Shown here piece after piece: positions 36,151 through 51,039 of a stretch of 64,000 nucleotides of DNA. Within the stretch, counting starts at the first letter, position 1, and every line of letters begins with the position of its first letter. The DNA is from Peribolospora baueri (taxonomy: Eukaryota; Basidiomycota; Peribolosporomycetes; Peribolosporales; Peribolosporaceae). The stretch lies in assembly GCA_029717555.1 (NCBI GenBank), contig JAMDHS010000033.1, positions 1 through 64,000 of the forward strand, written 5' to 3'. Under the pieces are notes generated by a model that worked only from the letters and a program-made list of their open reading frames with translations, was not told the origin of the DNA and did not search any database. The position numbers were made by a program, and so were the translations under genes.

Positions 36151-37121
36151 CTAAGGCATCAGAAGCGCGCGAACAGCTTCCATTTCGCGTTTCGTGCCTG
36201 TTAATTCGACCGACCTTACGGATGTGGGACGAATGCCGGTTAGAGAGCGCGCGATCTAAAGCGCGCCAGCAGAAAGCTCACAGAAAGTCGTGCCCCGCCC
36301 CGTCGAGGCAGGCGTGCCTGCTTGAATGACTCTCCATCTCGATCGGTGACGGGCAGCCGAGGCGAAGCTCCTCAAGCAGCGCCGAAGCGGTCTTTGATTT
36401 ACTTTCTTGATATAGCTTCCTGCCGTCGCGACTTCGACTGGAGCGCTGCCGCAAGCTTCTTTGAGTGAGAAGTGGCTCGTCTGGGAAATGAGATAAGAGC
36501 AGCAACAGATCTGATCGAACGAAGCCTAAGTGAATGAATCAGAAATAAAACCTAGAGGCAAGAACGAGAAGTGGACACGAGTATAGGAGTTAGACGAGGA
36601 GCCTGTAGCGGCCTTTACCCCACCTCGACGATCATCGGCCGGCGAGACTTGCTCCAGTGACGGCGACGATCCATCGTATCGAGTCGTAAGCACCCGCCAC
36701 CATCGTAGTTGATCCTTCAAGTAGGCAGTGGCGCTATGGGACACCGTCCACTTGCCGTCCTCGGCGAGTTGAGACCACGACACGGGTTGCGAGAATAAGT
36801 CAGAAAGGGCTCTGATGCCGAAGTCGGGAGCAGCTGACGGCTCTCTTTCTGGAGGATACGGAGCGAAGGTCAAGCACGACGAAAAAATAGACGAAAATAG
36901 CTCGCGAGTGACAAGGTCATACTGGAATACGTGGCCAAAAAGTGGGAGATAAGATGAATTCAGCAACTTGCTTTCAGGTCTTCTGACCTCGACACGGCGC
37001 CGCATGGGCTCACGTCCTGAGTGATGTGCTCCCGGACGTAGACGAGCCATTCAGGTCGACAGCCAGCGGCGGCGTCAGAGGAAGGTTTGTCGGCAACCAG
37101 CGCCTTCATGTCGTCCTCCAT
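36151..37121 (-). CDS. Four-exon gene of unknown function
   Basis: Exons 37121-37014, 36921-36624, 36525-36282 and 36214-36151 (237 aa). No single frame is long, so the gene emerges only when splice sites are used; every junction closes in phase with GT-AG borders (donors GTGAGC, GTGGGG, GTGAGC). It starts MEDDMKALVADKPSS, then PEWLVYVREHITQD. Exon 2 has an acidic/aromatic stretch (AEDGKWTVSHSATAYLKDQL, RWWRVLTTRYDG). Exon 3 begins FVRSDLLLLLSHFPDEPLL and turns basic, with KTASALLEELRLG. The end is TKREMEAVRALLMP. It is predicted soluble and mostly helical, with no signal peptide or clear membrane span. I do not recognise a family. It is divergent from the kinase gene, with 271 bp between start codons. 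Confidence 0.6.
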
Positions 37122-37392
37122 CGGCCCCCCACTTTTTTTTTCTTTGCGCTCAAGGCGAACCGGTGGTGGATGACGGCTGGAGTTAGTGGTGCTCAGTCCA
37201 GCTAGGGCACCGTAGCAATTAGAGGTCAGTCACGTGCTCCGCCCGCAGCGTGCGAGCGACGAGGTTGTCTTCGATGTTACCGGGAGTTTATAGGCTTATC
37301 TTGACGGCGTACCAACTCCCCGTCTCGTCCGGTGACTCCGCGAAACGACTCTCTCTGCACGGCTCGCCGCTCACCCTCGTTGGCTGGCTGGA
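37122..37392. promoter_or_regulatory. Divergent promoter region, unknown gene / CaMKK-like kinase
   Basis: Only 271 bp separate the two start codons, so the promoters must overlap. An eight-base T run with pyrimidine-rich surroundings lies at 37133-37145. Nothing else recognised. Confidence 0.5.
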
Positions 37393-40146
<2,754 letters not shown>

Positions 40147-40737
40147 AGTCTTCCGGTCGTCCTCTAGGCGGCGGTGTGCAGGAGCATGTGCCCTATTTGG
40201 TCGGTCTCTTTCGCTCCCTCCTTGTCTTTCCATGTCTTCTTCTTTGCCCTTGCCATCGCTCGCTTGTGTCGCCGCGGGCTGGGTTATATGTCGTTTCCTT
40301 TCGGTTGGCGCGGACGCCATGTACGTGTATTATGTACTACTCTCTCATCGACGAGCAGTGAATAGATTTCGGCGCACACGGCTTGGCCTGATACAAGCCG
40401 TCAACTTACGCGCAATACAAAATTTGAAATGCTCCCAGGCACCCGTCGCGATCTCGCACATGGCAACACCGCCAGCCAACCGACAACGACGACTGCGATC
40501 GTCAACACCACCATCGCCCGCCTTTTCCTTTCCCTCGTCCCCATCTTCCCTGCTTCTCCTCTGCCCCACTCGGTTCTCTTTGGGCATAACATCAAAGCCT
40601 GCCCCAAGGCGACCCATCCCCGTTCCTCGAGCCCCTCGCGTCGCCTCTGTGTCCAACCTCGGCCTCAAACGCGTACGGCCGGCTCGAAGCAAGGGAAGTG
40701 AAAAGAAGCCAAGACCCAGCGCTGCAGCTCGTGAGCC
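40147..40737. other. Spacer upstream of the myosin gene
   Basis: 3' flank of the kinase gene and promoter/5' UTR of myosin I. No conserved frame or repeat seen. Confidence 0.5.
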
Positions 40738-43700
40738 ATGGCCATCTCTAAGAAGGCTGGCAAGCGTGCCCCTGGAGGCGCGGGCGCCGCACCCAAGGCG
40801 TCCTCCAGGCCCGCCAAGAGGGGCGTCGCAAAGGCTGACTGGAGGGAGGGCTTCAAGAAGCAGCAGGTAGGCGTGACCGATATGACGCTGCTCAGCACCG
40901 TCTCCAACGAGGCCATCAACGATAACCTCAAGAAGAGGTTTGAGAACAGGGAGATCTACGTAAGTCTCCTGCTAACGACCCCGCACCTAGTACCCGCCCA
41001 TCGGACAAGTGCCCTGGCGAGCTCGTCAAGTTCGAGCGCTGACCCAAGTCTCGTGCTGTGTCGCTTCGGCTTTTCGTCCCCGCTTCCTGACTCTGACTAC
41101 CAGACATATATCGGTAACGTGCTCATTTCCGTCAACCCCTTCCGGGACCTGGGCATATACACCGACGAGATCCTCGCCTCGTATCGGGGCAAGAACCGCC
41201 TCGAGATGGCCCCGCACGTCTACGCCATCGCAGAGTCGGCCTACTACAATATGATCGCCTATCACGAGAACCAGTGCGTCATTATTTCCGGAGAGTCAGG
41301 CGCTGGCAAGACCGAGGCAGCCAAGCGCATCATGCAGTACATCGCCGCCGTGTCCGGCGGCTCACATAGCAGCATTCAGGAGATCAAGGAGATGGTCCTC
41401 GCTACCAACCCGCTCTTGGAGAGTTTCGGATGCGCAAAGACCCTGAGGAACAACAACTCTAGTCGACACGTGAGTGAGGATGGAGCGGGATGGGCGCATA
41501 GAAATGATCGTCTTCATTCACCCCATGCTCCGCTGCGCGCCCAACTATCCTTGTTGCCTTCGATATTTGCAGGGGAAATACCTTGAGATTCACTTCAATG
41601 CACAAGGCGAGCCCATCGGTGCCAATATCACCAACTATCTTTTGGAAAAGGTTCGTTCCCCCGATCTCTCCTGTCTGTGGAGCACGCAGCTCACCCCGTT
41701 CCCTTCGGCTTGCAACGAGCAGGGTCGCATCGTGGGCCAGATCCAGGACGAGCGCAACTTTCACATCTTCTACCAGTTCACCAAGGCCGCATCGGTCGCT
41801 CAGCGGGAGACTCTCGGCATCCAGGGACCAGAGGCGTACGCATACACCTCGCAGAGCAATTGCATGGACGTTGAAGGCATCGATGACTCTGCCGATTTCG
41901 CCGAGACGATCGTGCGTGGCCCCTCTTATCTCCTTTTCATTTGGCTGGCGGCCGTCGAGCTGACCGCTGTCTCTCACATTCACAGAAAGCCATGTCCGTC
42001 ATTGGCCTCTCGGAGTCGGAACAGTCAGAGATTTTCCGCATGCTCGCCATCATCCTCTGGCTCGGGAACGTGCAGTTTACAGAGAATGCAGAGGGCAACG
42101 CTGAGATAGCGGACCAGAGCGTGCCAGAGTTCATCGGGTACCTTATGGAGGTCGATGCCGCGGCGGTGAACAAGGCATTGACGCAGAGGGTCATGGAAAC
42201 GCAGAGAGGCGGGCGGCGCGGTGAGTGGTGCGGAATGGCCTGATTGCTCAAGTCAGCACGGGATATTGGCATGCTAAATCGTCTCTTTCGTCCACTCAGG
42301 CTCCATCTACGACGTTCCGCTCAATAATACTCAGGCCACCGCCGTGCGAGACGCCTTGTCCAAGGGCATCTACAACAACTTGTTTGGTGAGTGTAGAGAT
42401 GTTTACTACTCCAATTCGCGCTCACTTGCGTCGGTCCTGACCTGTCATTTACCTGCAGAATGGATCGTGAGCCGCATCAACACCTCCATGTCGTCTCGCC
42501 AGGCCACCGTCAACTCCATCTCCGTCCTCGACATCTACGGCTTCGAGATCTTCGACAACAACTCGTTCGAGCAGCTCTGCATCAACTATGTGGTGGGTTT
42601 CAGTCTCTCGAGCGGATGGTGATGTTGGCTAAGCGATGACGGATTTCCGCTGACTGCTCGTCTGTCCTCGATGATGCGCTATTTCCAGAACGAAAAGCTG
42701 CAGCAGATGTGAGTCGTGTCGCGATGGCATCGCTTCAATGCGGTGGGACGCTCATCCGGGGAAATTTCATTCGCCCCCCAACTTGCCGATAGCTTCATCC
42801 AGCTCACTCTCAAGGCCGAGCAGGAAGAGTACGTCCGAGAGCAAATCAAATGGAACAAGATCGACTACTTTGTGAGCTTCCGTTCCCGACTTGCCTCCGT
42901 TAAGCATGGAACGCCGCGTCCGGGATACTGACCACTCCCTCCGATTTTCCGTCTTCCACACCTCTCGCCACTAAACACAGAACAACAAAATCGTTTGTGA
43001 CCTGATCGAAGAGAAGCGGCCTCCCGGCGTCTTCGCCGCCCTTAACGATGCGTGCGCGACCGCGCACGCCGACTCGAGCGCCGCTGACAACTCGTTCGTT
43101 CAGAGGCTCGGCTTCCTCAGCTCCAACCCGCACTTCGAGAGCCGCGGCAGCAAGTTCTTGATCAGACATTGTGAGTGAACGTTTGAAGAGTCAAAGCTCG
43201 AGAAGAGTGTCGCGACTGACTCTCTCGGCATTTTGTCCTCACCCTGCAGACGCTGGAGACGTGTACTATAACATCTCAGGAATGACGGACAAGAACAAGG
43301 ACGCTCTTCTCAAGGACATTCTCGATCTCATCGGCTCGAGCTCCAACCAGTTCCTCCAGTCCCTCTTCCCCGGTCGTCCAGATCCCAACAGCAAGAAGCG
43401 CCCGCCCACCGCCGGCGACCGCATCAAGGCATCCGCTAACGCCCTCGTGGATAGTTTGATGAAGTGCCAACCGAGCTATATTCGGACGATCAAGCCGAAC
43501 CAGGTGCGTTTCTCCTGTGGATCGTTGCACCGGCGATGACCATCACTGATTGAATCCCGCTCCGATACGATGACTTGACGCTTGCAGAACCGTAGCCCGA
43601 CGGAGTACGATACCAAGGCCATCTTGCACCAGATCAAGTATCTCGGACTGTGAGTCTCATCTCGCAGCTCCTTTTTAGGCGCCCGGCGTCGGAAGCTGGC

Positions 43701-46474
43701 ATGATTCATTCACTCGGGCTGTCTTTCCCACAAATAGTCAGGAGAACATTCGTGTCCGGAGAGCCGGATTCGCCTACCGAAATACCTTTGAGAAGATCGT
43801 AGAGCGGTGAGCACTAGTACTCTCCCCTCGATCAGCGGGCGGACAGGCGGTATTGATGAGAATTCGTGGTCGCCGTCCACAGCTTTTATCTTCTCTCTCC
43901 CGCGACGTCCTACGCCGGCGAGTACATCTGGCAAGGCGATCCCAAGTCGGGCTGTGAGCGCATCCTCACCGATACCGGTATTGGCAAGGACCAGTGGCAG
44001 ATGGGCGTCACCAAGGCGTTCATTAAAGCGCCTGAGACGGTGAGGGCCCGGAGGTGGCGATGGTGTCTTGTTCAACGCGGAGGTCATATCGCTGAACCTG
44101 CTCCAACTATGTCCCGGTTACCCCCAGTTGTTCGCTTTGGAGACGATGCGAGACAATTACTGGCACAACATGGCGAGGAGGATCGTAAGTGATTCTCTAC
44201 GCATGATCGGCCGCGAATTTTGTGGTGATACATCTCAATGTCCACGTCTCATATTCTTCCTCTCCCTCTTTCTTTCTCCTTCTTTCCCACTCTCTAGCAA
44301 CGAGCTTGGCGCAATTACATCCGCTACAAGAATGAGGCGGCGACGCGCATCCAGCGTGCCTGGAGGAACAGCAAAGATAGCACGCCAAGGGACCTGCGCG
44401 ACTATGGCCATCAGGTCCTCGCGGGGCGCAAGGAGAGGCGAAGGTTCTCATTGCTTGGCATGCGGAGGTTCATGGGCGATTACCTTGATGTGGGAACCCA
44501 GAACCCGAGCCCGCTTGGGGAGATGCTCAAGGGCGCGTGTGGCATCGGAGGTGCGACCTCTCGACTTAAAGTCTTCGTGAGCGCGATCTGGTCAAGCCAG
44601 CTGACGCGGTCCTTCTGCCTGTGACATCATCAGGATCAGAGACGGTTGCGTTCAGCTCGAAGATACACTTGCTCGTCAGCCGATTGGGTCGGTCCAGCAA
44701 AGTCAGCCCTCGGTATCTCATCCTTGTAAGTAAAGGCCGTGGTTGCGCCTGTTCGAGTGCTCTTTTCTGACGCATTCCTCATCGTCACTTTCACAGACGG
44801 ACAAGGCCATGTACATCGTCGTCTCGCAGCTGAAAGATCAGCAACTCGTGACCACTTTGGAGCGCAAGATCGCGCTCGTCACCATTGGTAGCGTCGGGCT
44901 TTCGAAGTTGAGGGACGACTGGATCGTGAGTAGGGTATGAGCTCCGCCACTCTCCTTCCCGTTGTCTGATCACCCTCACATGTTTCGAAACGTTCGCCTT
45001 CAGGCCATCAACGTCAATTCATCCGAAGAGCCCGACCCGGTGTTCTCATGCTACTTCAAGACCGAGCTCGTCACTCATCTTTTGCAGCGAACCGCAGGCG
45101 CCATCAACGTCAACGTCGGTGACACGTGAGTGCTCTTCCCCCTTCTTCTCGGGTGCTATCGATGACGTCTGACAAACGTCGAGCTTCTCCTTCGTCTCAT
45201 GCAGTATCGAATACTCGAAGAAGAAGGACAAAAAGGCGGTGATCAAGTTCGTCAAAGACGAGACGGTGCAGAAGGACGACACATATAAGAGCCACACCGT
45301 GTCTGTCGCCTCAGGCGAATCGGCGTCGAGCGGCTCGCGACCTATGCCGAAGAAAAAGCCTGGCAACATTCGGCCTATCACTCAGGGCAAGCTGCTCAAG
45401 CCCGGAGGACCGTCCAAGACAACTACCGTGAGTGTCCCTGTTTCTGCACTCTATGATCTCCAGAATTTGAATCGAAATTGTGGCTCCCTTCGACGTCGCA
45501 GAAACCTCGTCCCAAGGCACAGCCGCTGCCTGTGTCGGCCAGGCCGGCGCCGGCGCCGGCGGCAGCGCCGAAACAAAGTACGGGCCCATCGGCGGCGACG
45601 GCCGCTCCTCCAAGCGCTGCTGTCAAGGCGGCGCCTTCGGCGGCGAAAGCGGCTCCCCCGCCTCCCAAGCGAGCCTCCGTCCCTCCGCCGCCGCCGCCTC
45701 CGCCGGCTGTCGATCAATACAAGGCTTTGTACGAGTTCGAGACGGATCAGGATGGCGAGATGCAGTTGATGAAGGACGACGTGGTGGAGGTTGTGCAGAA
45801 GGACGACAACGGGTGGTGGCTCGTCAAAAAGGCTGGCGTCGAGGGCTGGGCCCCCTCCAACTACCTCGAGCTCATACCCGCCGCGAAGCCAAAGCCTGCA
45901 CCGCCCCCCGCCAAGCGTGCGCCTCCGCCAGCTCCCGCTGCGACCTCGTCTACCGCGTCTTCGGCGACGTCGACGCCAAAGCCCGCGCTCGCCGCCAAGC
46001 CGGCTCCGATCCTGAATGCTGAGGAGGCGAAAGCGGACGCGGCTCCAATTGCCATCTTCCCCGGCATGCAGCCCGGCGGGTGGCAAGCAGCGTTGGCGGC
46101 GAAGAAGGCCGCCGCCGCCGCCGCTTCGGCTGCCGACGGGGACAGTGCGAACGGAAGCGCGACCAACGGCCACGCTCGTACGGGCTCTGAGGCCGGCGCG
46201 GGCAAACCGCCGGCCCCGGCGCCCGCTCCCAAGCCCAAGCCCGCCATCGCTCCCAAACCAGGCGCTCCCAAGACCGCGGCAAAGCCTGGCGGGGCCCAGT
46301 TTGGCGGTGCGGCTGATTTAGCTGCTGCGGTGAGTTGACGAGCAGATGCCTTGCCCTGCAGGGCCTGGCCTCTCGAAGAAGACGAGGAAGAATAAGGAGA
46401 CTCATTCGTCCCGTCCTTCCCTGCCGCCGTCCCTGCAGCTCGCCAAGCGTCGGCAACAAACCGACGATGACTGA
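40738..46474 (+). CDS. MYO1: Class I myosin (Myo3/Myo5/MyoA type)
   Basis: Twenty-two exons from 40738-40959 to 46439-46474 (1293 aa), all in phase. Motor domain: GESGAGKT at about 137-144, switch-1 NNNSSRHGKY, switch-2 LDIYGFEIF. The TEDS position is Ser365 in RRGS, a PAK-type phosphosite typical of fungi. Two IQ-like motifs follow ([24 protein letters not shown]). The TH1 lipid-binding tail has [17 protein letters not shown] Pro/Ala-rich linker precedes an SH3 domain at about 1079-1130 ([37 protein letters not shown]). A second Pro/Ala-rich region leads to a very short end, [11 protein letters not shown]. It drives actin-based endocytosis and polarized growth at cortical patches. The final Arp2/3-activating acidic motif normally ends in a Trp within a longer acidic run; here only three Asp remain. 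Confidence 0.95.
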
Positions 46475-46914
46475 AGCTGGTCGGCGTCGGCGTCGTGTGC
46501 GGGTAGTGGATGCTCCTTCGTCTTGTAGACTCGGTTTCCCTCTTTCTAGTTGGGGATTAGTTTGTGCGTTTGCTCGTTTGGAATACACACACAATGGGAA
46601 GGATGGAGGGGCGTTTCAGATGCTCGTCACGATTCCGCCCGCGTCCAACCATCTTGCCATCTGCCGCAGCAGCCAAGGAGCACGGATACCGTCATTTACC
46701 GTCTCCTCCGCTCTGCTCCCTTTCCTTTCCTCGAACGCAACACCATCTCGGACACTGCGCCTTGAATGTAGACCTCGTCCGTCCCTCCCTCGCCTCGCAC
46801 CATCGCCACTCGCCTCCCTCGTCGTGCTCATCGGCGCTCGGGCCAACGCTTTCTTATTATTTTCCTTGCCCGTGCCCTCGTCGCCGTCCGATCGACGGCC
46901 GTGGATATCGTACG
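46475..46914. other. Spacer, no gene recognised
   Basis: Between two plus-strand genes; pyrimidine-rich toward its 3' half, presumably the promoter of the next gene. No feature beyond that. Confidence 0.5.
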
Positions 46915-48752
46915 ATGGCCGCTCCGAACGCTAAGCGCAAGGTGAGCGAAATGGATGTCGCACTGACGGGAGCCCAAGACCCGTTTGGTTGTTGGAGCTC
47001 GCCGACGACTGTGCTTGCTCTTTTCGACGTTTTTGCGCTGCTCTTTTGCTAGGTGATGGGGCGCATAGACCTCAGCGATGCTTCCCCCGCCCGCACGCTC
47101 CCTCGCACCACCCAACCGCCACCGAGCACGGGCTCGATCAAGACGCCGCACGTCCGGTCAGGGACTAGGGCCAAAGTCGACATGAGCATGTTTGTGCCTC
47201 CCTCTCCCGTACCCTCTGCCACCTCCGTACCCACGTCTTCGTCCCCCGCGGCAGGAGCACATCTCGGCACCCGGTCACCCAACTCGGCGCCGCAGACGCC
47301 GCGACAGGGGCAGGCCGCTGCGAGCCCCTTGGTTGGCGGCACATCACATTTGATAACCGCCCGGAGTTCTCCCATCGACTCAGGTACTCTTCCGACGAGC
47401 GTGTCGATACGCACGAAGCGTTCTCGCGATCGCAATGGTTCGATCGATGGACATTCTGCCGCCCACTCGACCGTCTCTGCTTCCCCTCTGAGCACCGTGC
47501 CTGCGCTCTACCGCCAGCCCTCTTTTCCTGGTTCCTCCAGCGGCGCCTCGTCCACGAGGTCGCCCTCACCGGCGCCTCGATCGCCCGGGTCCCCGATGTT
47601 CGCCACCGTCCCTGTGTCCTCTCCGCCATCGGGCCCTTCATCCGCCGTCTCTCACGCCTCCGCCCACCTCCTCAGCCCGCCCAAGTTTGCCGGCAACCCC
47701 GCCGATGCGTCTTCACAGCGTCCCAGGTCCGCTGCACACACAACAGGCACGTTAGGTGGAGCGGGCTTCTCTCAAGTGAACTCGCTCGCGAATCCAACGC
47801 CCCAAGGGCATGCGAGGTCCAAGTCGGTCTCCACCAGCGCCCTTCAGAGCGCGACCGGCCCAGCGCCGGCCCAGCAACCAGCGGCAAACGTACGCTTCTC
47901 CGTGCTGGGAATCGAGTCGAACGGAAGTCAAGCACAGTCGCAGTCGCAGTCGCAGTCTCTGGGCCTCGCAGGCCTGCCCTCGCCCACATCGCCTTCGCAG
48001 CAGGGCCCGTCCGTCCCGGTTGCGGCCAACGGACACAGGCGTGGGTCGGGGAGCGTTGTGAGCGCCAGCGGGCCGGAGGAGGAGGAGGCGGCGGAAGCCA
48101 AGTGGACCAGGAAGGTGAGGGCTTGTCATTTACTCAAATTGGCGCTGCAGTTCGAAGCGTGGGATCTGCTCGATTTACGTTTGCGTCCGTTGACGATGGT
48201 GTGACGGTACGCCCTTCACAGATCCTTGACCTGGAGATCTCAAACAAGTCCCTGCTCGCCATCAACGCCACGTTGGAAGCGACGAAGCTGAAGCAAGCCA
48301 ACGAGATCCGAGAACTGCGCCGGCGGATCCGCGACGGTCGAGGTCTTTCGCTCGCTCCGGTCGAAGCGGGGGCCGCCGCGACGTCTTTTGGCGGCGGGGT
48401 GGAATCGGAGGTGGAGGAGGACGAGTGGACGTCGCCGGACGAGGGCGACGAGCTGGAGGAGAAGTTTGTGCGGATGAGGGCTCTGATCGAAGGCATGATC
48501 GCTCGCGGCAAAGACGCTCTCGAGTTCAAGTACGACGACGCAGTCGGAGGCGCCAAGGTGCTGAGCGCGATCGAGGTGGAGGATTACTCGACGAGAAGGG
48601 CAGAGGAGAGGCAGAAGGCGAGGGAGAGAAGGAGGGCTGAAGAACACGAAGGCACGGTGACGGGCATAGAAGAGGGCGCGGCGGGAAAAGAGAACTCGAG
48701 TCCTAGCAGAGAGGGTACGCCACTAGCCGTCGCGCGACCGGCATCTCGATGA
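46915..48752 (+). CDS. Disordered Ser/Pro-rich protein with helical C-terminal core, function unknown
   Basis: Three exons, 46915-46941, 47053-48114 and 48222-48752 (539 aa), in phase. The first exon encodes only MAAPNAKRK. Exon 2 is almost entirely Ser/Pro/Ala/Thr with a short SQ repeat (SQSQSQSQS), and ends in an acidic then WTRK stretch. Exon 3 opens with a strong amphipathic helix: LDLEISNKSLLAINATLEA, then KLKQANEIRELRRRIRDGR, followed by an acidic region and a second helical part (KFVRMRALIEGMIARGKDAL, VEDYSTRRAEERQKARERR). The combination of NKSLLAIN and EIRELRR looks conserved and probably defines a fungal family, but I cannot name it. A nuclear or cytoskeletal coiled-coil role is only inference. 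Confidence 0.72.
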
Positions 48753-49290
48753 GTCCCGACCGACCGTCCAGCGTAGTAGCCGTCCTTTCCCTTTCCTTCC
48801 GATCCCTTCCCTGGTCGGCGACCTATATCTCGAATCCCTTTCTACCGCATGCATCTCAATACCCCGCACATACTCGTGTACCCGCTTCGCATGGGGTTTA
48901 GACCCCGGAATACCAGACAACAAACAGTTTCTGCGCGCTTGAATACTCGTAACCGTCTCGCTCCCGCCGGCTCTCCCCGCACCACTTCCGACGTCCCTCC
49001 ACGTCCTTCCTGGCCCAGCTTTTGCGCCTTGAGTAGGAACAGCAAGGGCTGGCACACACGGATGACGCCGTCGAGATGAGTATGCTAGTTGGCCGCCCTC
49101 GTCTCTCGCATGCGGACTGGCCTGACCTCTCCCTGGCTCCAAGGTCGAGCGAAGGCTTGGGCAGAGACATGTCGACGGCGGCTTCAAGTCGACCGCCGCG
49201 CTCTTCTCAGACTCGTTTCTCATATCTTGCGTCCTTTTTAACCTTCTGTGCACCACACACGGAAGCTCTCTCACCTCGCCATCGACCGTA
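48753..49290. other. Spacer, no gene recognised
   Basis: 3' flank of the upstream gene. The open frames look random. Confidence 0.45.
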
Positions 49291-49299
49291 GTGCGTTGG

Positions 49300-50790
49300 A
49301 TTGGAGACCTGTGCGGGTCGCAGCGACTCGGCGATGGGAGTGTCGTAAAGACGCTGCGTAAAGCTTCATCGAAAACCGTTTCTTTCCGCCGTTTTTTTCT
49401 CCCTCCCTGCGACGATCTGTTTCTTTCTTGTTTTTTCTTGCTGCTTCATCGTCCCACCCCGTTGAAGACCGTTTTTCTCTTGTTGAAGACTTTCTCCTTG
49501 TTTTTCATCTTCCACCGTTTTCCATTTTGTTTTTCCCCGCCAGTGCAATATTCCACGCTCTCCCCGGCAGTGTAACATACCCCCTCCCCCCGTACGAACA
49601 ATGTGATTTGACTATAGCTGTGTGTAAAAATCGTGATGGTATTCCTCAAGATGGAGCGTGGGCGCAATGGGAGTATATAGGGGTCTGTGACGCTGTCGGG
49701 CCAAATTCCCACAGTATGGCCACCGTCTATGGCGAAGTTGTATGTGAAGTCACACACCTGTTTGCGCGGGCGCGATCCTTCAGATCATCCTTGGTAGGCC
49801 TTGGCGGATGTCTGACGACGTTGACGGTCGTTACGGAGTGGCTTCTTTTGAGCGCGATCAGTCGTCGGGATGGGCTTCCTCCTCGAACGGCTCTACCGAC
49901 TGGGTGATTCCGCTCTTCCAAGTCTTGAAATTTCCTATCAATGAGCTCGGTTACAGCCTCGCTAGCATTGACGGACGACGTGGCTAGGCTATTAGACCGG
50001 ATGGTCTCCATGGCCATGCCGCTTGTCAAGCCGCTCTTGCTCCTGGTGCTGCATCCTCAACGACTCGGCAATACGAGTCTCGTAAAGACGCTTAGTAAAG
50101 CTGTCTTTCGCTGGGGAGAGATCGTCGGAGAAGGTATGCGACGGGACTTGGGGTAGATTTGCAGATTTCGGCCAGTTTAGCTTGGAGTGCGTTCTCGAAG
50201 GCGTGGATGGCAATTGACATGTCAATCCGCACCTGGAGGCTTTCAAGCTCAGCCGTGCGTGCCTCGAGAATGGTAGCAAAGTACTCATTCCGGGCTTTAA
50301 TGGTCGTTTGGAAGAGTGAGTCTGAAAAAATGGGGCGTCTTGCGTTCGAGAGGAGCGGTGAATCTCAGATCCCGCCCCTATCACGGTCTGGCTTTCTTTG
50401 ACCACGACCGTGTTCCTTCTTCACGACAGAAAACCAACGGAACGGCCACTCGTGCTTCTTCCGCCCGACCTACAAGTTGTACCGAGGCCTCCAGCCAGCT
50501 CTGAACTCTGCAACCAGGCAATGAGGGTGCTCAGCTGATATCGTATCGCCTTGCACACATGGGATGCCTTGGCTCGCTTTGAGCTTTGCATCTTGCGCAC
50601 GGAATGTCGCGTGGGTCACCTCCGTTTAGACTTGTCACGAGCCAATCCACCTGCTCTCTCGCGTACTCGATATGCTCTTCTAGTCGACTCGCCGGCCGGC
50701 CAAGTAGAAGCCGGGATTTCGCTTCGGAATCCGGACAGCGGGAACGGTACGGTGCGTGTTATGACAAAGAAAGAGGTATCAATATCGTGG
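49300..50790 (-). pseudogene. Degenerate fragments of an unknown repeated gene family
   Basis: On the minus strand several protein-like stretches occur in different frames. From 5' to 3': a helical stretch with SRLEEHIEYAREQVDWLV and then a Cys motif DIPCARCKAQ (about 50720-50550); a basic piece VGRKKHEWPFRWF (about 50480); a helical piece after a TTTTTTCAG acceptor (LFQTTIKARNEYFATILEA, 50320-50150); SFTKRLYETRIAESLR (about 50100-50050); then ETIRSNSLATSSVNASEA (about 50000). The SFTKRLYETRIAESLR motif recurs in a second diverged copy, SFTQRLYDTPIAESLR, at about 49366-49316 on the same strand, proving a repeated family. Not all frame changes sit at plausible splice sites, so at least one copy is broken; a live intron-rich gene is not fully excluded for the larger part. 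No known domain recognised. 49390-49560 between the fragments is unusually T-rich. Confidence 0.4.
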
Positions 50791-50842
50791 CACTGCTCGA
50801 CACGACTGACGCACTCACCGCCCGAGCGGAAGGGCGGGGATG

Positions 50843-50856
50843 AAAAAAAAAAAAAA
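50843..50856. repeat. 14-bp poly-A run
   Basis: Fourteen A residues on the plus strand just upstream (minus sense) of the degenerate coding fragments, and near the 3' end of the sterol transporter gene. Confidence 0.85.
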
Positions 50857-51039
50857 GGAAGACCGTACAAGGAAAACCGTGTGATAAGCAGTGGGACAGC
50901 CGCCAATACATACAAATATGTTCTCGTCCCTGGACGAGGCGGAAGAAGGGAAAACGAACGGAGGAATAAAAAACTTAAAGCTCCGGAAGCGGTCAGAGAG
51001 CCGACCGACCGCCCCCGCCAGGCGTCGACTGCGCTCACT

